Positions 54,173 through 63,224 are shown, counted from the stretch's first letter. The stretch: 64,000 nucleotides of DNA from Flavobacteriaceae bacterium GF1 (GCA_009797885.1 WNKP01000012.1:62001-126000), one strand, 5' to 3'. The notes: generated by a model not told the origin, from the letters alone. Translations and numbers: made by a program.

Positions 54173-54512
54173 GACTGTTTGTTTTTTGATACCTCAAAAG
54201 TCATGTATTGGCCCAATCGAAGAAATTAAGGTCTACCCAATTGTAGCTTTATAGGGATGGATTGTATCCCATCAAACAACTAAAACCATAGTATATCCAT
54301 GGCTTTCACACATCTTTTTTTGATTCCAACCCTTTAATTATTAGATTTTTAGTATCTTATAAGAATTCAGAGTCATTCTTGCCCCACGCAATCACAGAAG
54401 TTTCCCCGCATTGAATATCCGATCTCCGTAGCTGTACGGAAAATGTTTGGCCAATTCGCCAAATAGAAAGTATATCCTTTTATTTAAACACATAACCAAT
54501 AAATCAAAGTAG
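54173..54512. other. Divergent intergenic region
   Basis: About 340 bp between the TonB receptor (minus) and the gene at 54513 (plus). It contains operator C (54231-54270) and AT-rich sequence towards the plus gene (e.g. TTTAAACACATAACC before 54513). I see nothing else. Confidence 0.55.
54231..54270 (-). promoter_or_regulatory. Putative LytTR-type operator C
   Basis: Minus strand: ACAATCCATCCC (from 54265) and ACAATTGGGTAGAC (from 54244), 21 bp apart, about 60 bp upstream of the TonB receptor start. Second half-site deviates from A and B at one base (TTGGGT for TTCGGT). Confidence 0.55.
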
Positions 54513-55277
54513 ATGAAAAAAGTAGTTTTCGCACTATTGCTAGTGCCCTTATTTGTCTTGGCGCAGGAGCGCCAGGAAGAGCCCGTTTTTATGAACGTAA
54601 TGATCACTCCAAATCCCGCTAAGATTTCGGAGTTCGAAGCAGGTCTTACTGCACACAACAAAAAGTATCATGCCACAGGAGCCAATGCAGTCCGGGTCTA
54701 TTGGATTGCCAGTGGGGAGAATTCCGGTAAGTACATCTGGAGTATGGGTCCCACGACATGGGCGGCATTTGATGAATCCACCAATCCAAGCGGAGATCAC
54801 GTCCAGGATTGGAATGCCAATGTGGCCCCTTACGCCGAAGCCGAAATGGAGACTACCTATTGGAAAGGGGATGCCAAACATTCCAATTTCACCAAGGACT
54901 TTACCATGAAAAATCTGGCCATCTTTTATTTGGACATGAAACGCTTTAAGCAGCAAGAGTTCATGTCCGTTTTGGGAAAAGTAACCCAGGTATTCAAGGA
55001 AAAAGATGCGGATGAGCAATGGGGTGTTTATTGGAATCAGTTGAGCAATAGGGACGGCAAGGATATGGTTTGGGTGAATTTCTTCGAATCCATGACCTGG
55101 ATGGCCGAGGATGATATGTTCCCACAGTGGTATGAAGAGGTCCATGGGGAAGGAACTTTTATGGAATTCCTCAAGGAATTTGAAGCTTCCACCCATGCGG
55201 ACTACCAGGAACTGTGGGCGTTTAGAGGTGATTTAAGTGGCTTGTCCGGAGAGGTGGTCATTACCCAGAATCAATAA
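54513..55277 (+). CDS. Secreted protein of unknown function (possible dimeric alpha/beta barrel)
   Basis: 254 residues, signal peptide MKKVVFALLLVPLFVLAQ. The residues after it (FMNVMITPNPAKISEFEAGL, GKYIWSMGPTTWAAFDE) and again at ~130 (NLAIFYLDMKRFKQQEFMSV, DMVWVNFFESMTWMAEDD) look like two ferredoxin-like/ABM half-barrels, a guess from strand-helix order. Rich in Trp, Met and acidic residues. No known family named. Own terminator behind it. Confidence 0.72.
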   Translation: MKKVVFALLLVPLFVLAQERQEEPVFMNVMITPNPAKISEFEAGLTAHNKKYHATGANAVRVYWIASGENSGKYIWSMGPTTWAAFDESTNPSGDHVQDWNANVAPYAEAEMETTYWKGDAKHSNFTKDFTMKNLAIFYLDMKRFKQQEFMSVLGKVTQVFKEKDADEQWGVYWNQLSNRDGKDMVWVNFFESMTWMAEDDMFPQWYEEVHGEGTFMEFLKEFEASTHADYQELWAFRGDLSGLSGEVVITQNQ

Positions 55278-55299
55278 AAAACGGCTTCCTACCTATTAG

Positions 55300-55323
55300 A
55301 AGGCTCCTTAGGGGGCCTTTTTT
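55300..55323 (+). terminator. Rho-independent terminator
   Basis: Stem AAGGCTCC / GGGGCCTT (one T-G wobble), 4-nt loop TTAG, then a T run. It ends the gene at 54513-55277. Confidence 0.8.
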
Positions 55324-55386
55324 ATGTTCAAACGTAGGTACAGCATTAAATTTCCTATCTTACATACCACACCTAATCCAACCAAA

Positions 55387-56886
55387 ATGAAAAAAATAGC
55401 GCTCCTCACCCTGCTTTTTTTGGCAGCAACCATTGTATACGCCCAGAATTCCGAAAAGGTCAAAATACTTGATGGCATGATCCAACAAGGGATGACCGAT
55501 TGGAAAATACCAGGTTTGGCTGCCGTTGTGGTCAAGGATGGCGAAGTGGTCTTTAAAAAGACCTATGGGGTAAAAAGCATGGCAACTAAAGAAGCCGTAA
55601 ATGGACAGACCCTGTTTGCCATGGCATCCACTACAAAAGCCATGGTGGCCATGGCCCTGGGAATTTTGGTGGATGAGGGCAAATTGGATTGGAACGATAA
55701 GGTTGTGGACCATCTGCCCAACTTTCAACTCTCCGATCCCTATATTACCGCAGATGCCAGGGTAAAGGACCTGCTTACCCATAATCTGGGCATCGCCAAT
55801 GCGGATGTGCTTTGGGTATTGGACAGCATTTCAACCGACCTTACCTTAAAACGGTTCAAACACACCAAAAAAATATATCCGTTACGAGGTGGATTCACCT
55901 ACCAAAACATTATGTATGCCGCTGCAGGAGAAGTCATTGCGGCAGTGAGCGGTATGCCTTGGGACCGTTTTATTGAAATGCGATTGTTCAAACCTTTAAA
56001 TATGAACCGCTCCCAAACCAGGGCGGCCAACATTCCAAAAGTTGAGAATTCCGTAACGCCGCATTATGATTTTGGAGAGGGTGGTGTTCAAGTGGTCGAT
56101 CGAAACTATTCCGACCAAATTGGTGCTGCTGGGATGATGTGGTCCTGTATTGATGATATTTCGAACTATTTGAAGTTCGTTTTGAGCAAGGGCATACAAA
56201 ACCAGGATACCATACTACGACCCAGCACCTTTAAAACCTTGTTCCAACCCCATACCCTCATTCCAAAAAATCAATTTTATCCCACAATAAAACTCACAGA
56301 GCCCAATTGGTTGAGTTATGGCCTGGGATGGTTCCAACATGACTATCGCGGACAGAAATTGGACTTTCATACGGGGAGCCTCCAGGGACTTATTGCAATA
56401 GCAGGGGTGATACATGACAGAAATACCGCAGTTTATGTATTTGGAAATATGGATCATGCAGAATTGCGACATGCCATTATGTATCAAGCCATGGATTTGT
56501 TTGCCTTTGATGATGAGGGTACCAACTGGCATCCCAAAATATTTGAGCTCTATGAAACCCTAAAAAAAGAAAGGATCAAAGGGGCACAAAAGCAAATAGG
56601 GGCCCGTATGCCAAATACCAGTCCTTCTTTGGATTGGAATGCCTATACGGGCAACTACCATCACCCCCTCTGTGGAACCCTGAAAATCACGTCCGATAAT
56701 GAAACCTTGAAACTTGACTTCAATGAATTTCAACAAATAGAGGCCTCCCATTGGCATTTGGATACATTTATGACCAAACCCAATAAACAATGGACATCCG
56801 CTTCGGCAATGGTTTTCCATATCAATGGGAAAGCCAAGGTAGCATCCTTGGAATTCTCTGGATATACCTTCACAAAATCGAATTAA
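55387..56886 (+). CDS. Class C beta-lactamase-family serine hydrolase
   Basis: 499 residues from MKKIALLTLLFLAATIVYAQ (signal peptide). Catalytic motifs: STTK at 81-84 (nucleophile Ser and Lys), YQN at about 172 in GFTYQNIMYAAAG, and HTG in LDFHTGSLQGL (about 330). It has an extra C-terminal domain of ~100 residues (NAYTGNYHHPLCGTLKI) like D-aminopeptidase/esterase members. Could be a D-aminopeptidase, DD-peptidase or esterase. Followed after 11 bp by a D-aminoacylase-like gene, which supports D-peptide work; activity against beta-lactams is not implied. Confidence 0.88.
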   Translation: MKKIALLTLLFLAATIVYAQNSEKVKILDGMIQQGMTDWKIPGLAAVVVKDGEVVFKKTYGVKSMATKEAVNGQTLFAMASTTKAMVAMALGILVDEGKLDWNDKVVDHLPNFQLSDPYITADARVKDLLTHNLGIANADVLWVLDSISTDLTLKRFKHTKKIYPLRGGFTYQNIMYAAAGEVIAAVSGMPWDRFIEMRLFKPLNMNRSQTRAANIPKVENSVTPHYDFGEGGVQVVDRNYSDQIGAAGMMWSCIDDISNYLKFVLSKGIQNQDTILRPSTFKTLFQPHTLIPKNQFYPTIKLTEPNWLSYGLGWFQHDYRGQKLDFHTGSLQGLIAIAGVIHDRNTAVYVFGNMDHAELRHAIMYQAMDLFAFDDEGTNWHPKIFELYETLKKERIKGAQKQIGARMPNTSPSLDWNAYTGNYHHPLCGTLKITSDNETLKLDFNEFQQIEASHWHLDTFMTKPNKQWTSASAMVFHINGKAKVASLEFSGYTFTKSN

Positions 56887-56897
56887 GACCCGTACTT

Positions 56898-58574
56898 ATG
56901 AAAAAGTTTCTCAACCTTTTACCCATTTTTCTTTTGGTGCTGGCATGTAGCAAACCACAAACCTTTGATGTACTCATCAAAAATGGGCAGGTGGTGGATG
57001 GTTCTAGAGAACCCTCGTACTTAGGTAGCGTAGGAATCAATGCGGATACCATAGCCGCCGTCGGAAACCTTGAAAACGCAATTGGGAAAACCGAAATAGA
57101 TGCCGAGGGCCTTACCATTGCCCCAGGATTCATCAATATGCTCAGTTGGGCAACAGAGTCCTTGCTCATCGATGGTAAATCAGAAAGTGATATTCGGCAA
57201 GGGGTAACCCTGGAAGTTATGGGCGAAGGCTGGTCCATGGGGCCTTTGAACGCTAAAATGAAAGCGGAATCCCTAGCCTCCCAAAAAGATTACAAATACA
57301 GTATTGACTGGACCACACTTGGGGGATATCTCCAGTCTTTGGAAAACAGGGGCATCTCCTGCAATGTGGCTTCCTTTGTAGGGGCAACAACCCTACGCAT
57401 CCATGAATTGGAGTCCGAAAATAGACCGCCCACACCCGAAGAATTGGACCGGATGAAGGTATTGGCCAGAACTGCCATGGAAGAAGGTGCCATGGGAATC
57501 GGTTCCTCACTCATCTACGCCCCCGCCTTTTATGCGGATACCGAGGAACTCATTGAACTGTGCAAGGTGGCATCCGAATACGGGGGAATGTACATTTCGC
57601 ATTTGCGCAGTGAAGGGGATTATTGGTTGGAAGCCATTGACGAACTGATCAGTATCGCTGCAGAGGCAAATATCCCAGCAGAAATCTATCACTTAAAAGC
57701 CGGCGGTAAGGACAATTGGGGGAAATGGGATGCTGCAATCGCGAAAATTGATTCGGCCAGAAACGCTGGGCTAAAAATTACCACCGATATGTACACCTAC
57801 ACTGCCGGAGCAACCGGTCTGGACGCTTCCATGCCGCCCTGGGTGCAGGAAGGGGGGTATGGCGAATGGGCCAAACGCTTGCAAGATCCCGCCATACGTA
57901 AAAAAGTAGCCCAGGAAATGCGAGCCAAAGGAGAGGGCTGGGAAAACCTTTATTTTGCCGCAGGGAGCCCCGAGAAATTGCTATTGAACGGGTTTCGAAA
58001 CGATACCTTGCGTTATTTGACGGGAAAAACCTTGGGCGAGGTAGCCAAAATGCGCGGTACTTCCCCAGAGGAAACCGCCATGGACCTGGTAGTACATGAC
58101 AGTAGTCGCGTAGGTACCGTTTATTTCTTGATGTCCGAGAAAAATGTAAAAAAACAGATTGCCCTGCCCTACATGAGTTTTGGTTCTGACGCCGCCTCAA
58201 TAGCTCCCGTTGCCCCTTTTACCAATTACAATCCCCATCCAAGGGCGTATGGAAATTTTTCCAGGTTATTGGGGAAGTATGTCAGGGAAGAACAAATTAT
58301 CCCTTTGGAGGAAGCCGTACGAAAGTTAAGTGCTTTACCCGCAAGTAACCTTAAGCTTAAAAAGCGGGGGATGATCAAGGTGGGCCACTATGCGGACCTG
58401 GCCCTTTTTGATGCCACAACCATTTTGGACAAAGCTACCTTTGAGGAACCACATCAATTTGCCAGAGGTATGGTACATGTATTTGTCAATGGAGGGCACG
58501 TGCTGAAAGATGGCGAACATACGGGAGCAACTCCAGGTAGATTCATTAAGGGACCAGGGTTTCAGGAAAACTAA
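56898..58574 (+). CDS. N-acyl-D-amino-acid deacylase-like amidohydrolase (lipoprotein)
   Basis: 558 residues from MKKFLNLLPIFLLVLACSKP (lipobox Cys at 17). The TIM-barrel amidohydrolase metal sites are partly altered: the first-strand HxH is absent (APGFINMLSWATES), the following motif reads GVTLEVMGEGWSMGP, and His ligands remain in MYISHLRSEGD and EIYHLKAGGKDNWG; catalytic Asp is in SFGSDAASIAP. D-aminoacylases work with one tightly bound zinc and similarly reduced sites. C-terminal GHYADLALFD and ATPGRFIKGPG fit the D-aminoacylase family. Envelope anchored. Confidence 0.85.
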   Translation: MKKFLNLLPIFLLVLACSKPQTFDVLIKNGQVVDGSREPSYLGSVGINADTIAAVGNLENAIGKTEIDAEGLTIAPGFINMLSWATESLLIDGKSESDIRQGVTLEVMGEGWSMGPLNAKMKAESLASQKDYKYSIDWTTLGGYLQSLENRGISCNVASFVGATTLRIHELESENRPPTPEELDRMKVLARTAMEEGAMGIGSSLIYAPAFYADTEELIELCKVASEYGGMYISHLRSEGDYWLEAIDELISIAAEANIPAEIYHLKAGGKDNWGKWDAAIAKIDSARNAGLKITTDMYTYTAGATGLDASMPPWVQEGGYGEWAKRLQDPAIRKKVAQEMRAKGEGWENLYFAAGSPEKLLLNGFRNDTLRYLTGKTLGEVAKMRGTSPEETAMDLVVHDSSRVGTVYFLMSEKNVKKQIALPYMSFGSDAASIAPVAPFTNYNPHPRAYGNFSRLLGKYVREEQIIPLEEAVRKLSALPASNLKLKKRGMIKVGHYADLALFDATTILDKATFEEPHQFARGMVHVFVNGGHVLKDGEHTGATPGRFIKGPGFQEN

Positions 58575-58906
58575 TGTAATTCGCTGGTGGACCCCATACC
58601 CTCATCACCATTATCCTCTTTGCGAGGTTGGGGGTTCGCCTGTATAGGAGGTATCAAAAAACGAAGGACAAGGATAAAACGGGACCTCTTAAGAACAATC
58701 AACTTCCTTGGAAAGCCATCAAAATAGCTGGTACAAAGGCATAAAACCACCGCAGAAACCCTTGATCAACCTTTTGATTCCAGTTGGATGCGGTATAGTT
58801 GCCAGTACTCCAAATCATCGGGTTTCCCACTAGGGTCCTGTTGGGTTCCCCTGCGGTATTGGTTAAATCATTATCTTGAGACCAACGAACCCCAACCCAA
58901 ATAAAT
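58575..58906. other. Intergenic region with a likely gene remnant
   Basis: 332 bp between two plus-strand genes. It starts with the remnant described next (58580-58744). The rest (58745-58906) holds no convincing frame on either strand and presumably includes the promoter of the S9 peptidase gene. Confidence 0.5.
58580..58744 (+). pseudogene. Truncated C-terminal remnant of a membrane protein
   Basis: In one plus frame, open directly after a stop, 54 codons read AGGPHTLITIILFARLGVRL then YRRYQKTKDKDKTGPLKN and end at TAA (58742-58744). A hydrophobic helix followed by a basic tail looks like the end of a membrane protein that has lost its beginning. There is no start codon that leaves the helix intact. 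Parent family not recognised. Confidence 0.35.
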
Positions 58907-60934
58907 ATGAAAAACCTGATTTTCGCCCTCATCTTTTCCGCTGGACTATGCACCACCCTTGGGCAATCCAAATCCAACCTGGAACTATTGGATATATTCA
59001 ATATGGAGTTTATTTCCGAACCGCAAATTTCTCCGGATGGGAATCAAATTCTTTATGTCCGTAACTTCAAGGATGTAATGACCGATAAAAACCTGTCCAA
59101 TATTTGGATGGTAAACGCTGATGGCAGCAAAAATCGACCCATCACCACTGGAAATCACAATGATTCCCACCCCAGATGGTCAAACGATGGAAAGAAGATC
59201 ATTTTCAAATCGAACAGGGAGGATGACCGGACCAAACTTTACCTAATGTGGATGGACACCAAGGAAATGGTTCCCTTGACCAATACACCAAAAGCACCCG
59301 GCCAGATAAGTTGGTCCCCGGATGATCGCTATTTGGCTTTTACCATGTTTGTGCCCAAAGAAAACAAATCAATTATTGAACTGCCCCCTAAACCGGAAGG
59401 GGCACGTTGGAACAAACCACCAACTTATATCGACAAATTAAACTATAGGGGCGATGGCCAGGGGTACCTGAAAAGTGGGAATACGCAACTTTTCACGGTA
59501 TCCATTGATGGGGGTACGCCCAAACAATGGACCTCCCAAAGCTTTGACCACGGGGCACCGGAATGGTCAAAGGATGGTACCAAGCTTTATTTTTCCGCCA
59601 ATTTTAATCCGGACGAGGCACTTGAACCAATGAACAGCGAGCTTTATGAACTCGATTTAAAAGACGGTAAAATTAGGGCATTGACAGACAGGTACGGACC
59701 GGATACCACTCCCAAAATAGCACCGGACGGCTCTAAAATTGCTTATTTGGGCCTGGACGATAAACTTCAAGGATATCAATTGACACAGCTGTACGTTATG
59801 GATGTGGCCGGTGGTACACCACAACTTGTTTCCGGTGATTTTGATCGTAGTATCTCCAATATTCAATGGGCGGATGATGCCAAAGGGATTTATTTTCAAT
59901 ATCATGACAAAGGGGAAACCAAAATTGCACACATTACCTTAAACGGAACCGTTACCGACAAAGTTGGAAAGGTTGGAGGCCTTTCATTGGGGAGGCCCTA
60001 CAATGCCGGGGACTATACCGTATCTTCCTCTGGAAACATTGCCTATACGTTGGGGACCACCCAACATCCTGCGGACTTGGGATTTTACAGCAAACGGGGC
60101 AGCAAGAGGCTTACCTATGTGAACAAGGATCTCTTTTCGTTCAAAGCGGTGGGCAATGTGGAGGAACTCTGGTGGAAATCTTCCCACGACCAAAGGGATA
60201 TTCAAGGTTGGGTCGTCACCCCTCCCAATTTTGATCCCACTAAAAAATATCCGCTTATTCTTGAAATCCATGGGGGACCCTTTCTTAGCTATGGGTCGGT
60301 TTATTCCGCAGAAATCCAAGCCTATGCCGCCGCAGGATATGTAGTGCTCTACGCCAACCCCAGGGGAAGTGCCAGCTATGGCAGTGAATTTGGCAATCTT
60401 ATCCATCACGATTATCCCAATCATGATTATGATGATTTAATGTCCGGTGTGGACGCTGTTATCGCGAAGGGTTTTGTAGACCCCACCAATCTCTTTGTAA
60501 CTGGCGGCAGCGGTGGTGGCGTATTGACCGCATGGATTGTGGGCAAAACAAATCGTTTTAAAGCAGCAGTTGTGGCCAAACCCGTTATCAACTGGACAAG
60601 TTTCGTTTTATATGCCGATGGAGCGGCTTTTTTCTCCAAGTATTGGTTTGGCAAAAAGCCGTGGGAAGACCCGGAAAACTATTTTAGGCGCTCTCCCTTG
60701 TCCTATGTGGCCAATGTCACAACACCGACCATGCTCCTTACGGGCGAAGAGGATTACAGGACCCCAATTGCGGAATCGGAACAATTCTATACGGCCTTGA
60801 AGTTGGAAGGGGTAGAGACTGCCATGGTCCGTATACCGGGCGCTTCACACGGAATTGCCAACAGACCCAGCAATTTAATTGCCAAAATCGCCGGTATCTT
60901 GGCCTGGTTTGATAAGCACAAAGCCCAGAAATAA
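58907..60934 (+). CDS. Secreted S9 family prolyl oligopeptidase-like peptidase
   Basis: 675 residues, signal peptide MKNLIFALIFSAGLCTTLGQ. The N-terminal ~400 residues are PD40/DPP-type propeller blades (ISPDGNQILYVRNFKD, WSNDGKKIIFKSNRED, WSPDDRYLAFTMFVP). The C-terminal alpha/beta-hydrolase domain has Ser in VTGGSGGGVLTAW (about 535), Asp in TGEEDYRTP and His in PGASHGIANRP. Resembles acylaminoacyl-peptidase/DPP IV-like enzymes. Note that the nucleophile elbow reads GGSGGG, within the family rule GxSxG. Confidence 0.92.
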   Translation: MKNLIFALIFSAGLCTTLGQSKSNLELLDIFNMEFISEPQISPDGNQILYVRNFKDVMTDKNLSNIWMVNADGSKNRPITTGNHNDSHPRWSNDGKKIIFKSNREDDRTKLYLMWMDTKEMVPLTNTPKAPGQISWSPDDRYLAFTMFVPKENKSIIELPPKPEGARWNKPPTYIDKLNYRGDGQGYLKSGNTQLFTVSIDGGTPKQWTSQSFDHGAPEWSKDGTKLYFSANFNPDEALEPMNSELYELDLKDGKIRALTDRYGPDTTPKIAPDGSKIAYLGLDDKLQGYQLTQLYVMDVAGGTPQLVSGDFDRSISNIQWADDAKGIYFQYHDKGETKIAHITLNGTVTDKVGKVGGLSLGRPYNAGDYTVSSSGNIAYTLGTTQHPADLGFYSKRGSKRLTYVNKDLFSFKAVGNVEELWWKSSHDQRDIQGWVVTPPNFDPTKKYPLILEIHGGPFLSYGSVYSAEIQAYAAAGYVVLYANPRGSASYGSEFGNLIHHDYPNHDYDDLMSGVDAVIAKGFVDPTNLFVTGGSGGGVLTAWIVGKTNRFKAAVVAKPVINWTSFVLYADGAAFFSKYWFGKKPWEDPENYFRRSPLSYVANVTTPTMLLTGEEDYRTPIAESEQFYTALKLEGVETAMVRIPGASHGIANRPSNLIAKIAGILAWFDKHKAQK

Positions 60935-60938
60935 GTCC

Positions 60939-61637
60939 ATGATCCGTTTTTTTAGAAAAATCAGGGAAAAATTACTCGCCCAAGGCAAAGTTACCAACTA
61001 CTTGGTTTATGCTTCAGGCGAAGTAGTGTTGGTGGTATTGGGTATTTTGATCGCCCTGTATATCAATAATTGGAACGAGACCAGAAAAAATGAAATTGCC
61101 AATACACAACTCTTGGTTCAACTTAAGGAAGAAAACACCTTAAATATCCATGATCTGCAACAGGATTTGGAATATAGGGATACCATCAATGCTACATTGT
61201 ACGCATTTCATCAATTCTTGAAAAAGGAAGATATAGAAAACAAACCTGAAGAACTAAGGAGTTATCTGACCGCCATGCTCAGGGCCACCTCTTACGGGCC
61301 GGCCAACAATTACCTAAAGAAATACATAAGCTCCAATACCGGAAGCAATTCCTATTTGGCCACCCAATTGATAAAGCTTGATATAGACCAATCGTTTTTA
61401 AAGGACGTATCGACCAAAGCATTGGACTTCAAATTTGAAAAATATTATGATTACCTGGCTTCGGATATTGATTTTGAAACCATGGAGATCCATTCCTTTG
61501 ACAAATTGAAAAAACTCGAATTTCGAAACAATGTAATCCTCCTGGAGTCCATTGAAGAGGGAGTTCTTGATAAATTTGAGGATACCTTTGCCCAACAAAA
61601 ACTGGTAGATTCCCTTATAACACTTGAACTTGACTAA
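60939..61637 (+). CDS. DUF6090 family membrane-anchored protein
   Basis: 232 residues from MIRFFRKIREKLLAQGKVTN. The invariant opening (RKIREKLL..GK, YASGEVVLVVLGILIALYIN, NWNE) is the DUF6090 signature found only, as far as I know, in Bacteroidota. One membrane helix, then a long helical extracytoplasmic part. Unknown function. It starts 4 bp after the S9 peptidase stop and overlaps the next start by one base. Confidence 0.87.
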   Translation: MIRFFRKIREKLLAQGKVTNYLVYASGEVVLVVLGILIALYINNWNETRKNEIANTQLLVQLKEENTLNIHDLQQDLEYRDTINATLYAFHQFLKKEDIENKPEELRSYLTAMLRATSYGPANNYLKKYISSNTGSNSYLATQLIKLDIDQSFLKDVSTKALDFKFEKYYDYLASDIDFETMEIHSFDKLKKLEFRNNVILLESIEEGVLDKFEDTFAQQKLVDSLITLELD

Positions 61638-62248
61638 TGTACATACCACACCACTATAAAAATGAAAACCTCGAAGAGGTTCGTGAATTTATAAGGCAAA
61701 ATAGCTTCGGCATTATGGTCAATCAAGTAGACGGTAAGCCCTGGGCAACCCATATTCCCCTGGAATTAGAGAAACATGGAAACAGGGAGGTGCTGGTAGG
61801 CCATATTGCCAAGGCAAACCCCCAATGGAAAAGTTTCCATGCTGATGCCCAGATACTGTGCATATTCAATGGCCCCCATGCCTATGTTTCCTCCTCCTGG
61901 TATACAGAAGAAGAGGTTCCCACATGGGACTATATTGCCGTACATGTGTATGGAAAACTGGAACTATTGAGTGAGGAAGAAACCATGCAGGCCCTACATC
62001 GCTTGGTCGATCATTATGAAACTTCTTCAGAAAAACCACTATCGTTAAACGACCTATCGCCCAAAACCCTAAGACAGGTAAAGGGAGTAGTCGGTTTTAG
62101 AATTGAAATCGAAGAGATTCAAGCCGCATATAAATTAAGCCAAACCAGACAACAGGATCATGCGGCCATCATCCAAAATTTAAAACAGCGCGGTGTAACG
62201 GAAACTGAAATCGCGAGACATATAGAAAAACAATCAGACAACAAATAA
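61637..62248 (+). CDS. PaiB-like FMN-binding split-barrel protein
   Basis: 203 residues. MYIPHHYKNENLEEVREFI, FGIMVNQVDGKPWATHIPLE, FNGPHAYVSSSWYTEEEVPT and WDYIAVHVYGKLELL follow PaiB of Bacillus, a flavin-binding negative transcriptional regulator family. Cytosolic. Whether it acts as regulator or as a flavin-dependent enzyme is open. It is in the S9-DUF6090 operon by tight spacing. Confidence 0.87.
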   Translation: MYIPHHYKNENLEEVREFIRQNSFGIMVNQVDGKPWATHIPLELEKHGNREVLVGHIAKANPQWKSFHADAQILCIFNGPHAYVSSSWYTEEEVPTWDYIAVHVYGKLELLSEEETMQALHRLVDHYETSSEKPLSLNDLSPKTLRQVKGVVGFRIEIEEIQAAYKLSQTRQQDHAAIIQNLKQRGVTETEIARHIEKQSDNK

Positions 62249-62259
62249 ACAACTGCGCT

Positions 62260-62631
62260 ATGATACACAACAAGTTCTGGCAAGGATTTTTCGCCATCAC
62301 TCCCATGGCTTCCTTTGTCCTAATTACAATCGGTTACCTTGTTTTTTTATTTTCAATCTTCAATAATTTACCGGAGCTGGAAAATAATGACGTCCCGCCC
62401 ATGGAGTTCTTTGGAGGATTGGGCTTTTTGATTTTTATGGTTTTTCTGGTCGTCATCATAAGTTTTGCCAGCCTCGTATTTTACATTGTCCATGCCGTGC
62501 AGAATCCTAACCTAAAAGACAACAATATGCTAATTGTGTGGATATTGCTTTTTATTTTTATCAGCGGCATTGGCCAATTTGTCTATTGGCTTGTGGAAAT
62601 TGTGAGCAAGGGAACTAAAAGTACGGCCTAA
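62260..62631 (+). CDS. Small membrane protein
   Basis: 123 residues with about three membrane helices (FVLITIGYLVFLFSIFNN, GFLIFMVFLVVIISFASLVF, MLIVWILLFIFISGIGQFVY). The last helix resembles the PLDc_N-type hydrophobic domain (IVWILLFIF..GIGQFVYWLVE). No further assignment. Starts 11 bp after the PaiB-like stop, likely the same transcript. Confidence 0.7.
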   Translation: MIHNKFWQGFFAITPMASFVLITIGYLVFLFSIFNNLPELENNDVPPMEFFGGLGFLIFMVFLVVIISFASLVFYIVHAVQNPNLKDNNMLIVWILLFIFISGIGQFVYWLVEIVSKGTKSTA

Positions 62632-62750
62632 TTGGCCATGGCCTGGTTACATTTCGTCATGGAAATCCAACAATTGGGTATCTCCCAGTTTTAAACCATG
62701 GTCTTCTCTTCTAGTTTTGGGTCATCATTAACGTTTAAATCAAGAAACCC

Positions 62751-63170
62751 ATGAAAACTTTTGTATTTGTTTTATGTACCCTTATCAGTAGTCTTTTTAT
62801 CAACGCCCAGAAAACGCAGGGCGCTACCATTACCGTAACCATTGACAACATCGTCAATGATGAAGGAAAAGTCATCATTGCGCTGCACAGCAATGAAACC
62901 TTTATGCGGGGGGAAGGAATCATGAGTCAGGAAAGCACCATTACGGATGGTAAAGTGGAATTTACCTTTGAAGGGGTGCCTGTTGGAACGTACGCCATAA
63001 TGGCCTTACATGACGCCAATAACAACAATACAATGGACTATGAAGCGAATGGAATGCCCAAGGAAAGTTATGGTATGAGTGGAAATGAAATGACCATGGG
63101 GCCACCGAGTTTTGAAATGGCCAAATTTAATGTGACCGACGAAGACTTGGAATTCAACATCCGATTCTAA
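62751..63170 (+). CDS. DUF2141 secreted protein
   Basis: 139 residues with signal MKTFVFVLCTLISSLFINAQ. It carries ITVTIDNIVNDEGKVIIALH, GVPVGTYAIMALHDANNNNT and the end DEDLEFNIRF, the pattern of DUF2141, a small beta-sandwich exported protein of Bacteroidota and Proteobacteria. Function unknown. Single gene followed by a strong terminator. Confidence 0.87.
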   Translation: MKTFVFVLCTLISSLFINAQKTQGATITVTIDNIVNDEGKVIIALHSNETFMRGEGIMSQESTITDGKVEFTFEGVPVGTYAIMALHDANNNNTMDYEANGMPKESYGMSGNEMTMGPPSFEMAKFNVTDEDLEFNIRF

Positions 63171-63192
63171 GGCGTTCTTCTTGACAAAAACC

Positions 63193-63224
63193 AAAAGGCC
63201 CTGAAATCTCAGGGCCTTTTGTAT
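63193..63224 (+). terminator. Strong Rho-independent terminator
   Basis: A perfect 12-bp stem AAAAGGCCCTGA / TCAGGGCCTTTT with a 4-nt AATC loop, 22 bp after the DUF2141 stop. Confidence 0.92.

Noticed and set aside
54549-55196. 215-residue minus-strand frame
   Set aside because: Antisense to the secreted protein gene at 54513, which has a signal peptide and its own terminator.
55387-56886. Antibiotic-resistance beta-lactamase
   Set aside because: The catalytic motifs are shared by D-aminopeptidases and esterases; the extra C-terminal domain and context point away from true AmpC.
58699-59001. 100-residue minus-strand frame
   Set aside because: It overlaps the start of the S9 peptidase gene and shows no recognisable domain.
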